A stretch of DNA of 64,000 nt from Streptomyces sp. NBC_01231 (GCA_035999765.1 CP108521.1:10106001-10170000); one strand, 5' to 3'. Numbered from the stretch's first letter, positions 25,201-34,556 are shown. The notes: generated by a model from the letters alone, not told the origin. Translations and numbers: made by a program.

Positions 25201-27156
25201 GGACCGCTGAGCTGACGTGAATCCGGTGCGCTCTTCCTCGACTGCGCGGCTGGCCAAAGCTGAGAGTGGAAGCTGTTGATCACACGCCTCAGCCAATTGT
25301 TGGGCATAGTGGTCCAGTCTGCGCCGGAGGTGAGACATTGGCGTCCCTTCAACAAGGACATCCGGGCGATATCTCCCAACCCTGGATGACAGTCCGGGCG
25401 CGGCCTCTTTGGCTCGACGGGATTCGAGCACCAATGGGTGGTGCCACGATTCTGTTTGGCTTACCTCCGCCCACACGACGACAGTCGGGATCCGAACGTC
25501 CATTTGAGCCCGCGCACTCGTCATGTGGCGCAAACCGTCCCGCAGTTCTACCCAGTGTTGTTGAGGCATTACCCAATTATGCATGGTGTCACGTCGAAGA
25601 CCGAAGTCGACGAGATGAGTCTGCGCATCGAGATAATCCGCCACCTGCAACACGCCGCTTTCGAACACCGGCCACTGATCCGCATTGCGTAGCCTAGCGC
25701 GCAGAGTTCCGTAGGCGCGGCTCCCGGCTGTGGAACTCATTCCCAGCATGGCTCCGCAGCGGGACCAGTTGCGACCAGTAACCAGGTGGGCGAGTTGCAG
25801 TGACACGCTTCTACGGAGAACACTTTGCGCAAGATAGCCCGAAGAATCCGAAAATATCGAAAGCTCGGTAAAGAATTTATGGATCCAGTCCTGAGGTGGG
25901 AATGGTGGAATGTGATTGGGTTGGAAATGGTAAGCGTGACGGGACTTCCTCAAGCGAGTACGCGCCCGGAAATTGTAGCTTAGACGCGTGGCCGCTTTGT
26001 TGAAGTTTCGAGAAACGGTACTCTGGCGGAGAATTGTTCCGACATGGTTAGGTGCGCGCTGATACGCTTCGAAGACGAGTGGTTCCATGCGTTCAGTCAG
26101 GCTCGATAGTTCTCTGTCTCCCATGAGGTTGTTGGCTGCGAGGATGAGAGTTCCGCAGAGTATTGGATCTCCGGGAGCGGCCTTCTGTCCTATGAAGTTG
26201 GACTGGCTTCGTTGCCCAGAATCTTCTGTAATCGCGAGGATGGTGGATTCCGTGTACGCATCCATTGGCGCAGCCAGGATTTCTGAATCTACTAGATAGC
26301 GTCCTGCGGGCCAGCTAAATTTGATTAAGTGGGTCGCTGTGATCAGATCGGAAAAATAGTAATCCGGCTGAATTGCTCCTGTGGCTCCCGTCGCCTGTCT
26401 GGTCAGCAGCTTGTCGTTGATTGCTTGCTGCATCAGAAGGATTTGATTCAGGTCTGTCGCGGGCAGGAGTGTCGGTTTATGGTGGCTGGTTAGATCCAAT
26501 CGGGTCCCGCAGATTTTCGAGGATGAGTGCTTTTTGTGCCCCTGTTCCGGTCTTTCGGTCCGTGAATTGCGACATTGAGTGGGATGCATTCCGGTGAGGC
26601 CGGGGTTCGCGATTAAACTTGTGCTGTCGGTTGAGCTATTCAGGGGGGAATTGCAGCCAGGGCAATTACGTTCCAGAATCTTTCCGTGCAGTACGCAGGC
26701 GAACGAAATGGGGAGGTGCCAATGCAGTTTCCAGGCTCCTCCGAATGAATTTTCGACCTGGCTGCCACCGCCGCGTAGGCATTGCGGACAGAATCGACTG
26801 GATGCGGACATAGCCCAGTTCGCCGTGGCGCTCCGTCCGAGTCGGTTGGTGTCCGTACGCACCGCCCTCAGGGGTGGATAGTTTTCAGCAAACCGTTGCA
26901 ACGTGAGATCGCCCGCCTCTGTTGGCGCGAGGCGTGCAAGGTGCGCAAATTCCTCTGTGCGATCAAACGGCATAGACCTCAGAAGGGCGTGCTGAAAATT
27001 TGCGCGATTACCTAAGCTTAGTAGGGCTGCAATGCGCCGAGGGGATCGATCCAATCTGTATGAAAGTCGCAGAAGGAAGCCGGGGAGTGACTCGAAAGGT
27101 AACGGCGTCAGGCTTCTGCTGATGGTGCGTGGGTTCGGTCCCGGATATTTCGGCAA
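25183..27156 (-). CDS. tniQ: TniQ family protein, full length (copy A)
   Basis: The 657-residue protein has the TniQ N-terminal block LPFESLPGFLLRLSYRLDRS (residues 18-37), YPPLRA, and a zinc-binding region with CPQC, CVLHG and CPGC. It should act as the target-site adaptor of a Tn7-like transposon. The start is TTG 27154-27156, directly after an in-frame TAA, with GAGGG upstream; no ATG is available. It is richer in A and T than all its neighbours and contains a TTA leucine codon at 27100-27102, rare in Streptomyces and dependent on the bldA tRNA. Both suggest recent acquisition from a lower-GC host. It lies upstream of tnsA rather than after tnsC. Confidence 0.88.
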   Translation of the reverse strand: MPKYPGPNPRTISRSLTPLPFESLPGFLLRLSYRLDRSPRRIAALLSLGNRANFQHALLRSMPFDRTEEFAHLARLAPTEAGDLTLQRFAENYPPLRAVRTDTNRLGRSATANWAMSASSRFCPQCLRGGGSQVENSFGGAWKLHWHLPISFACVLHGKILERNCPGCNSPLNSSTDSTSLIANPGLTGMHPTQCRNSRTERPEQGHKKHSSSKICGTRLDLTSHHKPTLLPATDLNQILLMQQAINDKLLTRQATGATGAIQPDYYFSDLITATHLIKFSWPAGRYLVDSEILAAPMDAYTESTILAITEDSGQRSQSNFIGQKAAPGDPILCGTLILAANNLMGDRELSSLTERMEPLVFEAYQRAPNHVGTILRQSTVSRNFNKAATRLSYNFRARTRLRKSRHAYHFQPNHIPPFPPQDWIHKFFTELSIFSDSSGYLAQSVLRRSVSLQLAHLVTGRNWSRCGAMLGMSSTAGSRAYGTLRARLRNADQWPVFESGVLQVADYLDAQTHLVDFGLRRDTMHNWVMPQQHWVELRDGLRHMTSARAQMDVRIPTVVVWAEVSQTESWHHPLVLESRRAKEAAPGLSSRVGRYRPDVLVEGTPMSHLRRRLDHYAQQLAEACDQQLPLSALASRAVEEERTGFTSAQRSLSTID

Positions 27157-27224
27157 TTAGTGCCCTCGAATTCGGTGCTGTCGCTCGCGCGGGGCGGAAG
27201 AATGCCTTCCAGCTCGCCGTCTGA

Positions 27225-29069
27225 TCATTCGACGTCGACTCCATGGGCCCGAGCGAGGCCGTCGAGCCCGTCCGCCCAACCCTGGCCCAGGGCCCGGAGC
27301 TTCCACACCGGGTGGCCGTCGGCACGGTGCTGGTAGAGCTCGGCGATGACCATGGCGCGGATGGAGGGGTCTGCGGGAGGCTTGAACGTCCAGGCAGTGC
27401 CGCCTGCACAGTCGAGGTCCAGGGCTGCGTGGGTGAGGGATCCGCAGGTCAGGCCGGTTTCGACGTCCATGTTGATGGCGATGGCGATCCGCTGCACGCG
27501 GTCGGGCAGGGCGGACAGGTGGATGGTGGCGCGTTCGACCGTGTGAGGGCCCTCCTGCTGTTTGCCGAGGAGGCGGGCGCCGCCGTCGGCAGCGGACGGT
27601 TGGTTGTAGAAGACAAAGTCCTCGTCACCGGAGACCCTGCCGTCGTTCCCGACCAGGAACAGAGTGAGGTCGGCGTCGGCGCCGGCGAAGCTGAAAGAGA
27701 CGTGAAGGCCCTGCCGGGCTTCCTCGGGCAGGACGAGGGTCTGGCCCGGGACGAGGACTGCGGACACGGTCGGAGGAGCAACGGGTGTGGGGCGTGGCGG
27801 AAAGGGAGTCTGTTGCTTCCACTCGGTGAATGATCGGATCCGGTACGGGCCGTGGGCCCTGGCCGGGGAACCGGAGGGGGTGTTGGCGCCGAGGGTGACG
27901 TCCAGGTCGGCGAGGGAGGGCTCGCCGGACTCGGGGGCGTCCTGGGCGCCGTCCAGTAGGTTCTGGAGGCCGGGTACGCGGGTGGTGTCCAGTGGCTTGA
28001 GCGTGCTCGAGAAGTTGCCGGAGGCGGTGGTGGTGACGGAGCAGGCGAGGTCCTGGCCGATGTCCAGGAAGCGCAGGGCACCCTCAGGCTCCCGCCAAGG
28101 CGTCGACTCGACCGCGCGCCGTGTCCAGCGGCCGTAAGCGACAAAGCCGAGCCGCTGGGTGTCGGACAGGCGAGTGATGACGGCCAGGTCGATGGCTTCG
28201 ACACCGGGCGCTGTTGCGAAGCCCTCCTTGAGCGTGGCGACGATGTTGGAGCCCATGGCCGTCAGCCACCACAGGATCCGGTCGCGTTTGGTGAGGTTCT
28301 TCAGGGTGGGGCGCCCGCTGGGTGTGAGGCCAGCGGTTTGGGTGGGCATCGTGTCGAGGTCCTGCTGTCGCATGACGACCGACAGGACCGAGCCGTCCAC
28401 GCCGACTGCGCAGCCGGCGGCCGGGTTGTCGGAGAAGGCGGTGTTCACTGCCTCGCAGACGGTGGCCTCGTCGTTGGCGAGCAGCGCCTGCCACCACTGA
28501 CCGGCCTCGGAGACCATGTGTTCACGGGCGGCGTGTAGACGTGCCGTCTCCGCGGCCAAGTACTCCGGAGCGTCCTGCTGGGCGCGCTGTTTGGCGGCAG
28601 CGCGCTCGGCGCGTGCCAGTCGGCCCACTCCATGCAGGTGAAAGGCTTGGGCCTCGGCGAGCGCCCATGGCAGACCGAGTTGCGGAGTGGCTGGGATCAG
28701 GGGGGGTTGAGCAGTGGCGAAAGACTGCAGGTGGACGCTGGTCATCTGCCGTCTCAGCTCTTGCAGTTGAGCGATGGCGGTGTCGCGCTCCGCCTCCTGT
28801 TGCGCTCTTTCCGCCTGGCGGCGCGCCCGCTCCAGCTGGGCGGCCGACGGAGCGACTGACCGGGTGTGCGTGGTACGCCGTGTGGTGGTCCGTCGGCGAC
28901 TGCCGCTGAGGGAACTCGATGCGTAGAAAGGGCCGAGTCCCGTCGATACCCTTGTGCCGCCGCTGCCCACGCTGAGCCTCGCCGCGCGTGGGCCGACGGA
29001 AGTCCGCACGCCGCGTGTGGAGACACGCACACTCATCCCAGGCACACCGACACGGAATCCGAACCCCAT
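27225..29069 (-). CDS. DUF4236 / TerD domain protein
   Basis: The 614-residue product starts at ATG 29069 with a DUF4236 domain (GFGFRVGVPGMSVRVSTRGV; SVGSGGTRVSTGLGPFYAS, residues 1-60). An Arg/Gln/Glu-rich, probably coiled-coil stretch (about 80-130), a long middle part and a C-terminal TerD domain (about 430-614) follow. TerD signs are LFLVGNDGRVSGDEDFVFYN, AINMD and ELYQHR. TerD proteins bind calcium and belong to tellurite, stress and phage-resistance gene sets. It is transcribed divergently from a TerD-vWA gene over a 170-bp shared promoter region and lies just 68 bp from tniQ, as cargo would. Function not known. Confidence 0.85.
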   Translation of the reverse strand: MGFGFRVGVPGMSVRVSTRGVRTSVGPRAARLSVGSGGTRVSTGLGPFYASSSLSGSRRRTTTRRTTHTRSVAPSAAQLERARRQAERAQQEAERDTAIAQLQELRRQMTSVHLQSFATAQPPLIPATPQLGLPWALAEAQAFHLHGVGRLARAERAAAKQRAQQDAPEYLAAETARLHAAREHMVSEAGQWWQALLANDEATVCEAVNTAFSDNPAAGCAVGVDGSVLSVVMRQQDLDTMPTQTAGLTPSGRPTLKNLTKRDRILWWLTAMGSNIVATLKEGFATAPGVEAIDLAVITRLSDTQRLGFVAYGRWTRRAVESTPWREPEGALRFLDIGQDLACSVTTTASGNFSSTLKPLDTTRVPGLQNLLDGAQDAPESGEPSLADLDVTLGANTPSGSPARAHGPYRIRSFTEWKQQTPFPPRPTPVAPPTVSAVLVPGQTLVLPEEARQGLHVSFSFAGADADLTLFLVGNDGRVSGDEDFVFYNQPSAADGGARLLGKQQEGPHTVERATIHLSALPDRVQRIAIAINMDVETGLTCGSLTHAALDLDCAGGTAWTFKPPADPSIRAMVIAELYQHRADGHPVWKLRALGQGWADGLDGLARAHGVDVE

Positions 29070-29239
29070 GGCCCACCCCTTTCCCCGGGGGCACAGTGTG
29101 CCACTAACAGATGCTTCGGGAGCAGGTGCGAGGCTCATCCGCCTCGGGGAAGTTCGGCAGGGGCGAATTCTGTCCAAAGCCGGGACGGTCGGGCATCAGG
29201 GGTCTACCGTTTCCCTCTCGGCGATCAAGGGGGGCGAGG

Positions 29240-30466
29240 ATGCAGACGACGTCATTGCGTAAAGGGGAGAACGCCGGGCTGTTGAAGGCGCCGGTGGTGC
29301 TGGCGGTGTCGGTTCATGGCTTGGCTGCGGACGTTTCGGCGTTGTTGCTCGGAACGGACGGCAGGGTTCGGAGCGACGACGACTTGGTCTTCTACAACCA
29401 CCCGGCCCAGGACGGCGTGTCAATCGCTGGCTCGGCGGTCACGGCCGATCTTGTGCGCGTGCCTGCTGACGTGGACAGACTGGTTGTCGTGGTGAGCGCT
29501 GATCCGCTGCAGCCGGGCGCGGTCTTCACCCGTGCGCCGCTTCTGTCGATCACCCAGACAGGCTCGCCGGTCAGGTCGTTCACGGCGCCGGACTTCACGT
29601 CCGGAGAGACGGTCGTGGTTCTGGCGGAGCTCTACCGACGGGACGGCGGATGGAAGATCCGCGCAGTGGGACAGGGCTACGCCTCTGGTCTGGCTGGTCT
29701 CGCGGCCGACTACGGCGTCGATGTGGAATCCGAGCCTGCCGCAACCCCTGCGCCACTCCCCGCCCAAGGACTCCGGAATTCGGGTTCTGCGGGGTCTGCG
29801 GTGGACCTGTCGAAGGTCGAACGGATGGCCCCCGGACTGCTGGCTCCGGCACGCTATGCCAGCAAGGCCCTTGTGGACCGGGACATCGCGAACCGGCGGG
29901 CGGCGGTGTACCTGATCCTGGATCACGACTGGCACATGGAAGAGCTATACGAGTCGTTCGCCGTGCAAGCCTTCGCCGAGCGCGTCTTGGCGCTGTCGGC
30001 CACCCTCGATGACGACGGCACTGTTCCCGTGGTCTTCTCCAGCGGACGGGAACCCTTCCTGGAGGAGATCCGGCTGGACAACTACCGTGGCCGTATCGGG
30101 CAGTTGCATACCCAGGTCGACTGGGGGTGGGGGAATGTCGCCGACGCCATGCGGCGTGCAGTAGGGCACTACCAGGAATCCGGTGCCGCCGATCCCGCTT
30201 TCATCGTGACCCAGGTCGGTGACGAACCCTGGGACAAGGCCGAGGTCCGCTCCTTGCTGCAGAACACTGCATCACTTGGTGTCTTCTGGCTGTTCGTCGG
30301 ATTCGGTCGTGGCAAGCTCGCGTTCTACAAGAACCTCAACGCATCCGCCTCAGCCACCTTCACCAACGTCGCCTTCTACGACGCCAGCAAGAACCCGGGA
30401 TCGGTGCCCGACGAGCCGTTCTACGCCGGTCTCGTCGACGCCTTCGCCACCTGGTTGCGGCATTGA
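29240..30466 (+). CDS. TerD - von Willebrand factor A fusion (TerF-like)
   Basis: The 408-residue protein has a TerD domain at residues 1-165 (LRKGEN; LLGTDGRVRSDDDLVFYNHP; AELYRRDGGWKIRAVGQGY). A short Pro/Ala linker follows, then a vWA domain from about 205 (VYLILDHDWHMEELY) with FSSGREPF and a terminal FYDASKNPG segment. The aspartates of the TerD DDD motif are present. The vWA metal site reads LDHDW rather than DxSxS, as in TerF/TerY relatives. ATG 29240 follows AAGGGGGGCGAGG. Its stop overlaps a TTG start of the next gene. The combination matches tellurite-resistance/stress systems; an anti-phage role is possible but unproven. Confidence 0.88.
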   Translation: MQTTSLRKGENAGLLKAPVVLAVSVHGLAADVSALLLGTDGRVRSDDDLVFYNHPAQDGVSIAGSAVTADLVRVPADVDRLVVVVSADPLQPGAVFTRAPLLSITQTGSPVRSFTAPDFTSGETVVVLAELYRRDGGWKIRAVGQGYASGLAGLAADYGVDVESEPAATPAPLPAQGLRNSGSAGSAVDLSKVERMAPGLLAPARYASKALVDRDIANRRAAVYLILDHDWHMEELYESFAVQAFAERVLALSATLDDDGTVPVVFSSGREPFLEEIRLDNYRGRIGQLHTQVDWGWGNVADAMRRAVGHYQESGAADPAFIVTQVGDEPWDKAEVRSLLQNTASLGVFWLFVGFGRGKLAFYKNLNASASATFTNVAFYDASKNPGSVPDEPFYAGLVDAFATWLRH

Positions 30467-31134
30467 GTCAACCGCCGCTCGCTCACCGCCTGAACAGCCT
30501 CATCACCTCTGATCAGGCAATATCCGATCTCCGATGCTACTTCGGCACCGGCCTGCTCGATAAAGCAGTGCCGTTCACGGGTAGTCGTTTCGAGCATCTG
30601 GCTGGCGGAGGGGACCGTCAGGCGGTCGCGAACGTAGTGACCGCCGACGACCTGATTGCTGTGCAGACCCTGTCGGTCAGGACTTCGGCGTAGGGCGCCG
30701 TCGAACTCCTTGAAGGCGACCTTGGAGTCCGGTTGTCCGAGCTGCTGAGCAGCGTTCACATCGACATCGACATGGTCGAGGCCGAGGTTGCCGACCTGGC
30801 CGAAGGGTCGCCGGCCCACACTGCCTGGCGCGTTCTCTGCGACCAGCCCGGAATCGGGTGGGTGACGGCGGGCAAGCTCCTTGCCCGGAAGCGGCCGCGG
30901 TTGCTGCCCGTCTGTGATCAGGTCGTTCGCTGCGTTCTTGGTCGGCCGAAGTCATTCGGGCTTGACCTGCATGGCGCGCTGCGTGCCGACAATCAAGCGT
31001 TGCACTGCGACCTGATGGCCCTACGGCAGTCCGCCGACCTCCCCGCGACCGTCAGCGCGTTGCGGGTCTGCGACGTGGTGCTCTGGATGCATCACCGTAC
31101 GGATCATCAACAGAGAAGCTGCATCGGGACCTGA
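30463..31134 (+). pseudogene. DUF6308 family gene interrupted by an in-frame amber codon
   Basis: From TTG 30463 (overlapping the TerD-vWA stop) the frame encodes a DUF6308-like N-terminus (FTGSRFEHLAGGGDR, VTADDLIAVQTLSV). TAG at 30691-30693 stops it, and the same frame continues with ELLEGDLGVRLSELLSS, GIGWVTAGKLLARKRPRLLP and CDQVVRCVLG. The two halves together cover the whole family length (about 223 codons), with no shift, so one base substitution explains the stop. Either the gene is dead or the halves are made separately or by readthrough. Function of the family is unknown. Confidence 0.75.
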
Positions 31135-31227
31135 AGTCCGTCGGTCGCACCCGAGGGAGGCTTCCGCCCGGAGGGCATATGGCCCTGTGCCCCCGGTGAA
31201 ACACCCCGTCACCTGCGCTGTACCAAA

Positions 31228-31317
31228 GTGCCAACTATCTCTCTGATTTCGTACCGACAGTTGCTGAACCTAGTTGGCATCAGTGCAGGTCACGAACGTT
31301 TCTTGGTGCCAACTATC
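31228..31317. repeat. Cluster of three TGCCAACTA repeats
   Basis: GTGCCAACTATC occurs at 31228-31239 and 31306-31317 on the + strand, and TAGTTGGCA (the same core inverted) at 31271-31279. They lie in the 245-bp non-coding stretch between the DUF6308 gene and the IS701 element. Three copies of a 9-12 bp word in 90 bp suggests binding sites, for example a Tn7-like transposon end. No other gene-like feature is seen in 31135-31379. Confidence 0.5.
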
Positions 31318-31379
31318 GATCCTGGTCACACGCCTGTTGTGACGAGGATTTTTAGTACTCCAGCTGTAGATCGTGATCT

Positions 31380-32675
31380 TCATGTCTGGGATGCGGCTTG
31401 TCGCCGGTAGTGACCGGTGCGTGATCGTGCCTGGTGGCGGCGGCGCCAGTCGGACCAGGCAAGCCGGTGGTCCGCGTCGCGGACGGGCCGGATGACGAGT
31501 GCGATGAACAGGCGGCAGATCTCGTTGCAGGACAGCGGGATCAGGTCGTCCGGCGTGGGTCGGTGTGCGTGTTCGTCGGCGCGGACGACGGCGAGGAAGG
31601 CGTGGGCCAGCATCGCGAGGGTGACCCAGCGGGCCCAGGAGGGGTAGCGGCGGACCTGGTGTTCATCCAGTCCGGCCAGTCCTTTCTCCGTTTGGAAGGT
31701 CTCCTCCACCCGCCATCTGGAACCCGCGACCCTGACCAGGGCGGCCAGGGATGCCGGCGTGGTGGAGTGGCAGCGGTAGTAGGCGAGTTCACCGGTGCTG
31801 CGGTTGCGGCGGATCAGCAGCTGGTGGTGACCCGAGGCCGGCTCGGCGAGGTCGATGACGGCCCAGTCGTAGAACCGCTGCCCCTTCGCGCCGCGCCCGG
31901 CCGAGAGCTTCTGCCAAGCCCGCTTCGGCACCTTCGCCGCCAGGGCATCGGCGCGGAACTTGCCTGCGCCGGTGGGTAGTTCGGCCGAGCAGGCCACCGC
32001 GAGGACATAGCCGATGCCGCGTTCCTCCAGAGCCGTACGGAGTTTCGGGTTGCCGCCGTAGACCTCGTCCCCGGTGGCCCAGCCGACGTGGTGTCCGGCG
32101 TCCAGGAACCGTTCGATCATCGTGCGGGCCAGTTCCGGCTTGGTCGCGAAGACGGTGTCCTCGCCGAGTCCGGCTGCCCGGCAGCGGTCCGGGTCGCTCG
32201 TCCAGGAGCGCGGGATGTACAGCTCCCGGTCCACCGCCGCGTGCCCGCGCATCCCGGCGTAGACGAGGTAGACCGCGACCTGGGAGTTCTCGATCCGTCC
32301 GGCCGTTCCGGTGTACTGGCGCTGGACCCCGACCGTGTGGGTGCCCTTCTTCACGTCGCCGGTCTCGTCGACCACCAGGACCGCGGCCTTGTCATGGAGG
32401 TGCTCGACGACGTATTCGCGCACGTCATCACGGACGGCATCGGCATCCCATGCGGCTCGGCACAGCAGATGCTGTATGCCGTGCGGGCTGCTCTCCCCGA
32501 CCCACTCCGCGATCGTTTAGCAGTTCTTCCTCGGCAGGTCCGACAGCAGGCCCAGCACCAACCGCCCGGCCCGCAGCCGTGGTTCGACCCGGGCGAACCG
32601 GCCCGCAATTCGGCCCATGGCCACCTCGAACGCCTCCCGCCAACGGACGGGATCTATGCTGTGCCCTGCGGCCAC
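31380..32675 (-). mobile_element. IS701 family transposase with an internal ochre codon
   Basis: The transposase frame runs from GTG 32673-32675 to 31380. It is broken by TAA (complement of 32517-32519) after 52 codons, where relatives encode Trp in an NCWTIAEW-like segment. Beyond the stop the frame carries the DDE core: VVDETGDVKKGTHTVGVQRQ, GWATGDEVYGG and SRWRVEETFQTEKG. The 347-residue part after a GTG at 32423 could in principle be translated alone but lacks the N-terminal region. Part of this gene (31494-31870) is repeated in inverse orientation at 40528-40904. Element ends could not be defined with confidence. Confidence 0.85.
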
Positions 32676-32723
32676 CGTCTCATCGTTACTCCACACAAGT
32701 CACGATGATCAACGGTGGCCGCA
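32667..32723. repeat. Long imperfect hairpin at the 5' end of the IS701 transposase
   Basis: TGCGGCCACCGT (32667-32678) pairs perfectly with ACGGTGGCCGCA (32712-32723), and inside it TCATCGT pairs with ACGATGA. The result is a stem of about 20 paired bases with a small bulge. It overlaps the transposase GTG start and may shield translation from outside transcripts, as seen in other insertion sequences, or be an end structure. Confidence 0.5.
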
Positions 32724-32846
32724 CCCGTTCCCGCACCGGCCCTCACCAGCAAGATCACGATCCACAGGCGGCATTCCCAACTGACTGTAGTAGGGCTGGA
32801 CCTGGGTCGCCCAGAACGTGCGCATTGGCCGCTGGACGCGGCGCAC

Positions 32847-33345
32847 TTGAGCTTGGAACTGGGGGAGCAGCCGACGGCCTGGCCTGTAGGCAGCGAGGAA
32901 ACGGATGATCTGGGCCAGATGATCGGCCCTCCGTTGTAATGAAGCGTGCGGAGCACGCGTTGGCCGACTGCCGACGGGTACTTCTGCGAGGGCTCGCCGG
33001 CAGCGCAAAGACAACGCTGCTGCAATGGCTGGCTGTCGCCACGGCACGCGATGAACTGCCGAAGGAACTGGGCGACTGGCGGGTGCGGATTCCGTTCGTC
33101 CTGCCCCTGCGGACGCCGGTGCGGCGTGGGCCCCTTCCGGAGCCGCAGGATTTCCTGTCCGCGGTCGGAGCCCCCTGGCCGCCTCGCAGCCGGAGGGCTG
33201 GGCCGATGACGTACTCGCCAGAGGCGAGGCACTCGTCCTGGTCGACGGCATCGACGAGGTCCCCCAAGAGCAGCGGAGTGCTACGCGGGACTGGCTCGAG
33301 CGGCTCTTGGCGGCCTACACGGACGCACATTTCGTGGTCACTTCT
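32847..33345 (+). pseudogene. Degenerate NACHT-type NTPase fragment
   Basis: Three frames in sequence give a NACHT module: LSLELGEQPTAW (frame of 32847), then [20 protein letters not shown] (Walker A, from 32939), then [13 protein letters not shown] and [12 protein letters not shown] (Walker B) with FVVTSS. One missing base near 33172 would restore the join of the last two parts. The gene stops matching at about 33345 and lacks its sensor and effector domains. In actinomycetes such STAND NTPases often act in immunity or signalling; this one is dead. Confidence 0.75.
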
Positions 33346-33386
33346 TCAACGCCCGCTCCAGATTCCCAGGCATCTTCCATGGCCTG

Positions 33387-34412
33387 TCAGGCGTCCAGGA
33401 AGTCCCCCACATTGGGCGCCACGTACCCGACGCTGCGCCCCTCGCTGTCGAGCAGTCGGCCCATCTGATTCACGGTGTGCAGGCAGACGGCCCGGTCCAC
33501 GATGGAGAGATCTCGAGAGCGCTCTGTGATCGTCGCCTCCAGTTGCGGCAGATTTCCGAGCGATCGCAGCCAGACCATCAGCAGGAGGTTCCGCTCTCCC
33601 GTAAGGGCGCAGCACAGGCGTACGTCAGGGAGCGCCGTAAGCGCGCGTGCCGTGGACTCCATGTGCTGCGGTGCCACGCTCGCCCACAGTACGGCCGAGT
33701 GCGGCCAGCCCGACAGGGACTGCGCCATCTCGCAGCGTAGCCGGAGCAACCGGCTGGTCAGCAGGCGCTTGACGCGGCGGCGCGCGGTGGGCTCGCTGAA
33801 CCCTGCGCGGTCGGCGATCGCGGTGTAGGACATGCGGCCGTCCTCGTGCAGCAGCCGGAACAGCTTCTGGTCCACAGCGTCCATCCGGGCACCTCCCACC
33901 GTGGTGGGAGGTGTACTGGCCAGTCCCAATGCGCGTCGCTGTGACAGTTCGAGGCTGCGCAGACGCCATCGGCTCGGCTCGCCGTAGCCCATGGTCCGTA
34001 CCTCCGCTCGATACGCCCGGACACCGGACAGCTGCCCTAGCGTGCCGCGCAGGTACGCCGACACCTCCGAGGATGTACGCAACGTCGCCACGACCAGCAG
34101 CCCGTACACGCCTGTGAGGTGGTGGACGTAGCGCACGTGGGGCTCGGCACTCAACGCGGTGGCAATGTCGTCCAGCCGGCCGGGAACGCAATCGATCTCG
34201 ATGTACACCATGCAGAACTCGCTGTGCAGGGCCGTGCCGGCCACACAGGTGACCCACGCCAGTCCCGCCTCGGCCAGCCGCTCCCAGCGGCGTGCCACAG
34301 TCACCGGATCGAGCGCGAGCGCCCCGGCCAGCTGAGCCCAGGAGGCGCGCGGCGAGAGCTGGAGCGCATTGATCAGCTCCAGGTCTTTCTCATCGACGGA
34401 ATCGTGCGGCAT
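33387..34412 (-). CDS. Lrp/AsnC family regulator with two tandem modules
   Basis: The 341-residue protein consists of two consecutive Lrp/AsnC units, about twice the usual length. Module 1 has a helix-turn-helix ([20 protein letters not shown], about residues 22-41) and a RAM-like domain ([20 protein letters not shown]). Module 2 starts near [20 protein letters not shown] with a second helix-turn-helix ([20 protein letters not shown]) and another effector domain ending in NQMGRLL. ATG 34412 follows AGGAAGAGG. It is divergent from the PLP-enzyme operon over 144 bp and probably controls it in response to an amino acid, as is usual for the family. Confidence 0.9.
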   Translation of the reverse strand: MPHDSVDEKDLELINALQLSPRASWAQLAGALALDPVTVARRWERLAEAGLAWVTCVAGTALHSEFCMVYIEIDCVPGRLDDIATALSAEPHVRYVHHLTGVYGLLVVATLRTSSEVSAYLRGTLGQLSGVRAYRAEVRTMGYGEPSRWRLRSLELSQRRALGLASTPPTTVGGARMDAVDQKLFRLLHEDGRMSYTAIADRAGFSEPTARRRVKRLLTSRLLRLRCEMAQSLSGWPHSAVLWASVAPQHMESTARALTALPDVRLCCALTGERNLLLMVWLRSLGNLPQLEATITERSRDLSIVDRAVCLHTVNQMGRLLDSEGRSVGYVAPNVGDFLDA

Positions 34413-34556
34413 GCCTCTTCCTATCACCGTGTACGAGCTGCGTATAGGCCACCATTCGCCTGTCGTGACGGAATGCTGCGTATCGGGAGTCGTTCCACGA
34501 AGCCTGCCGATTCTGGTGGCCCAAACACTCTGGGGGCACCAAGGAGGTCCGAGATC

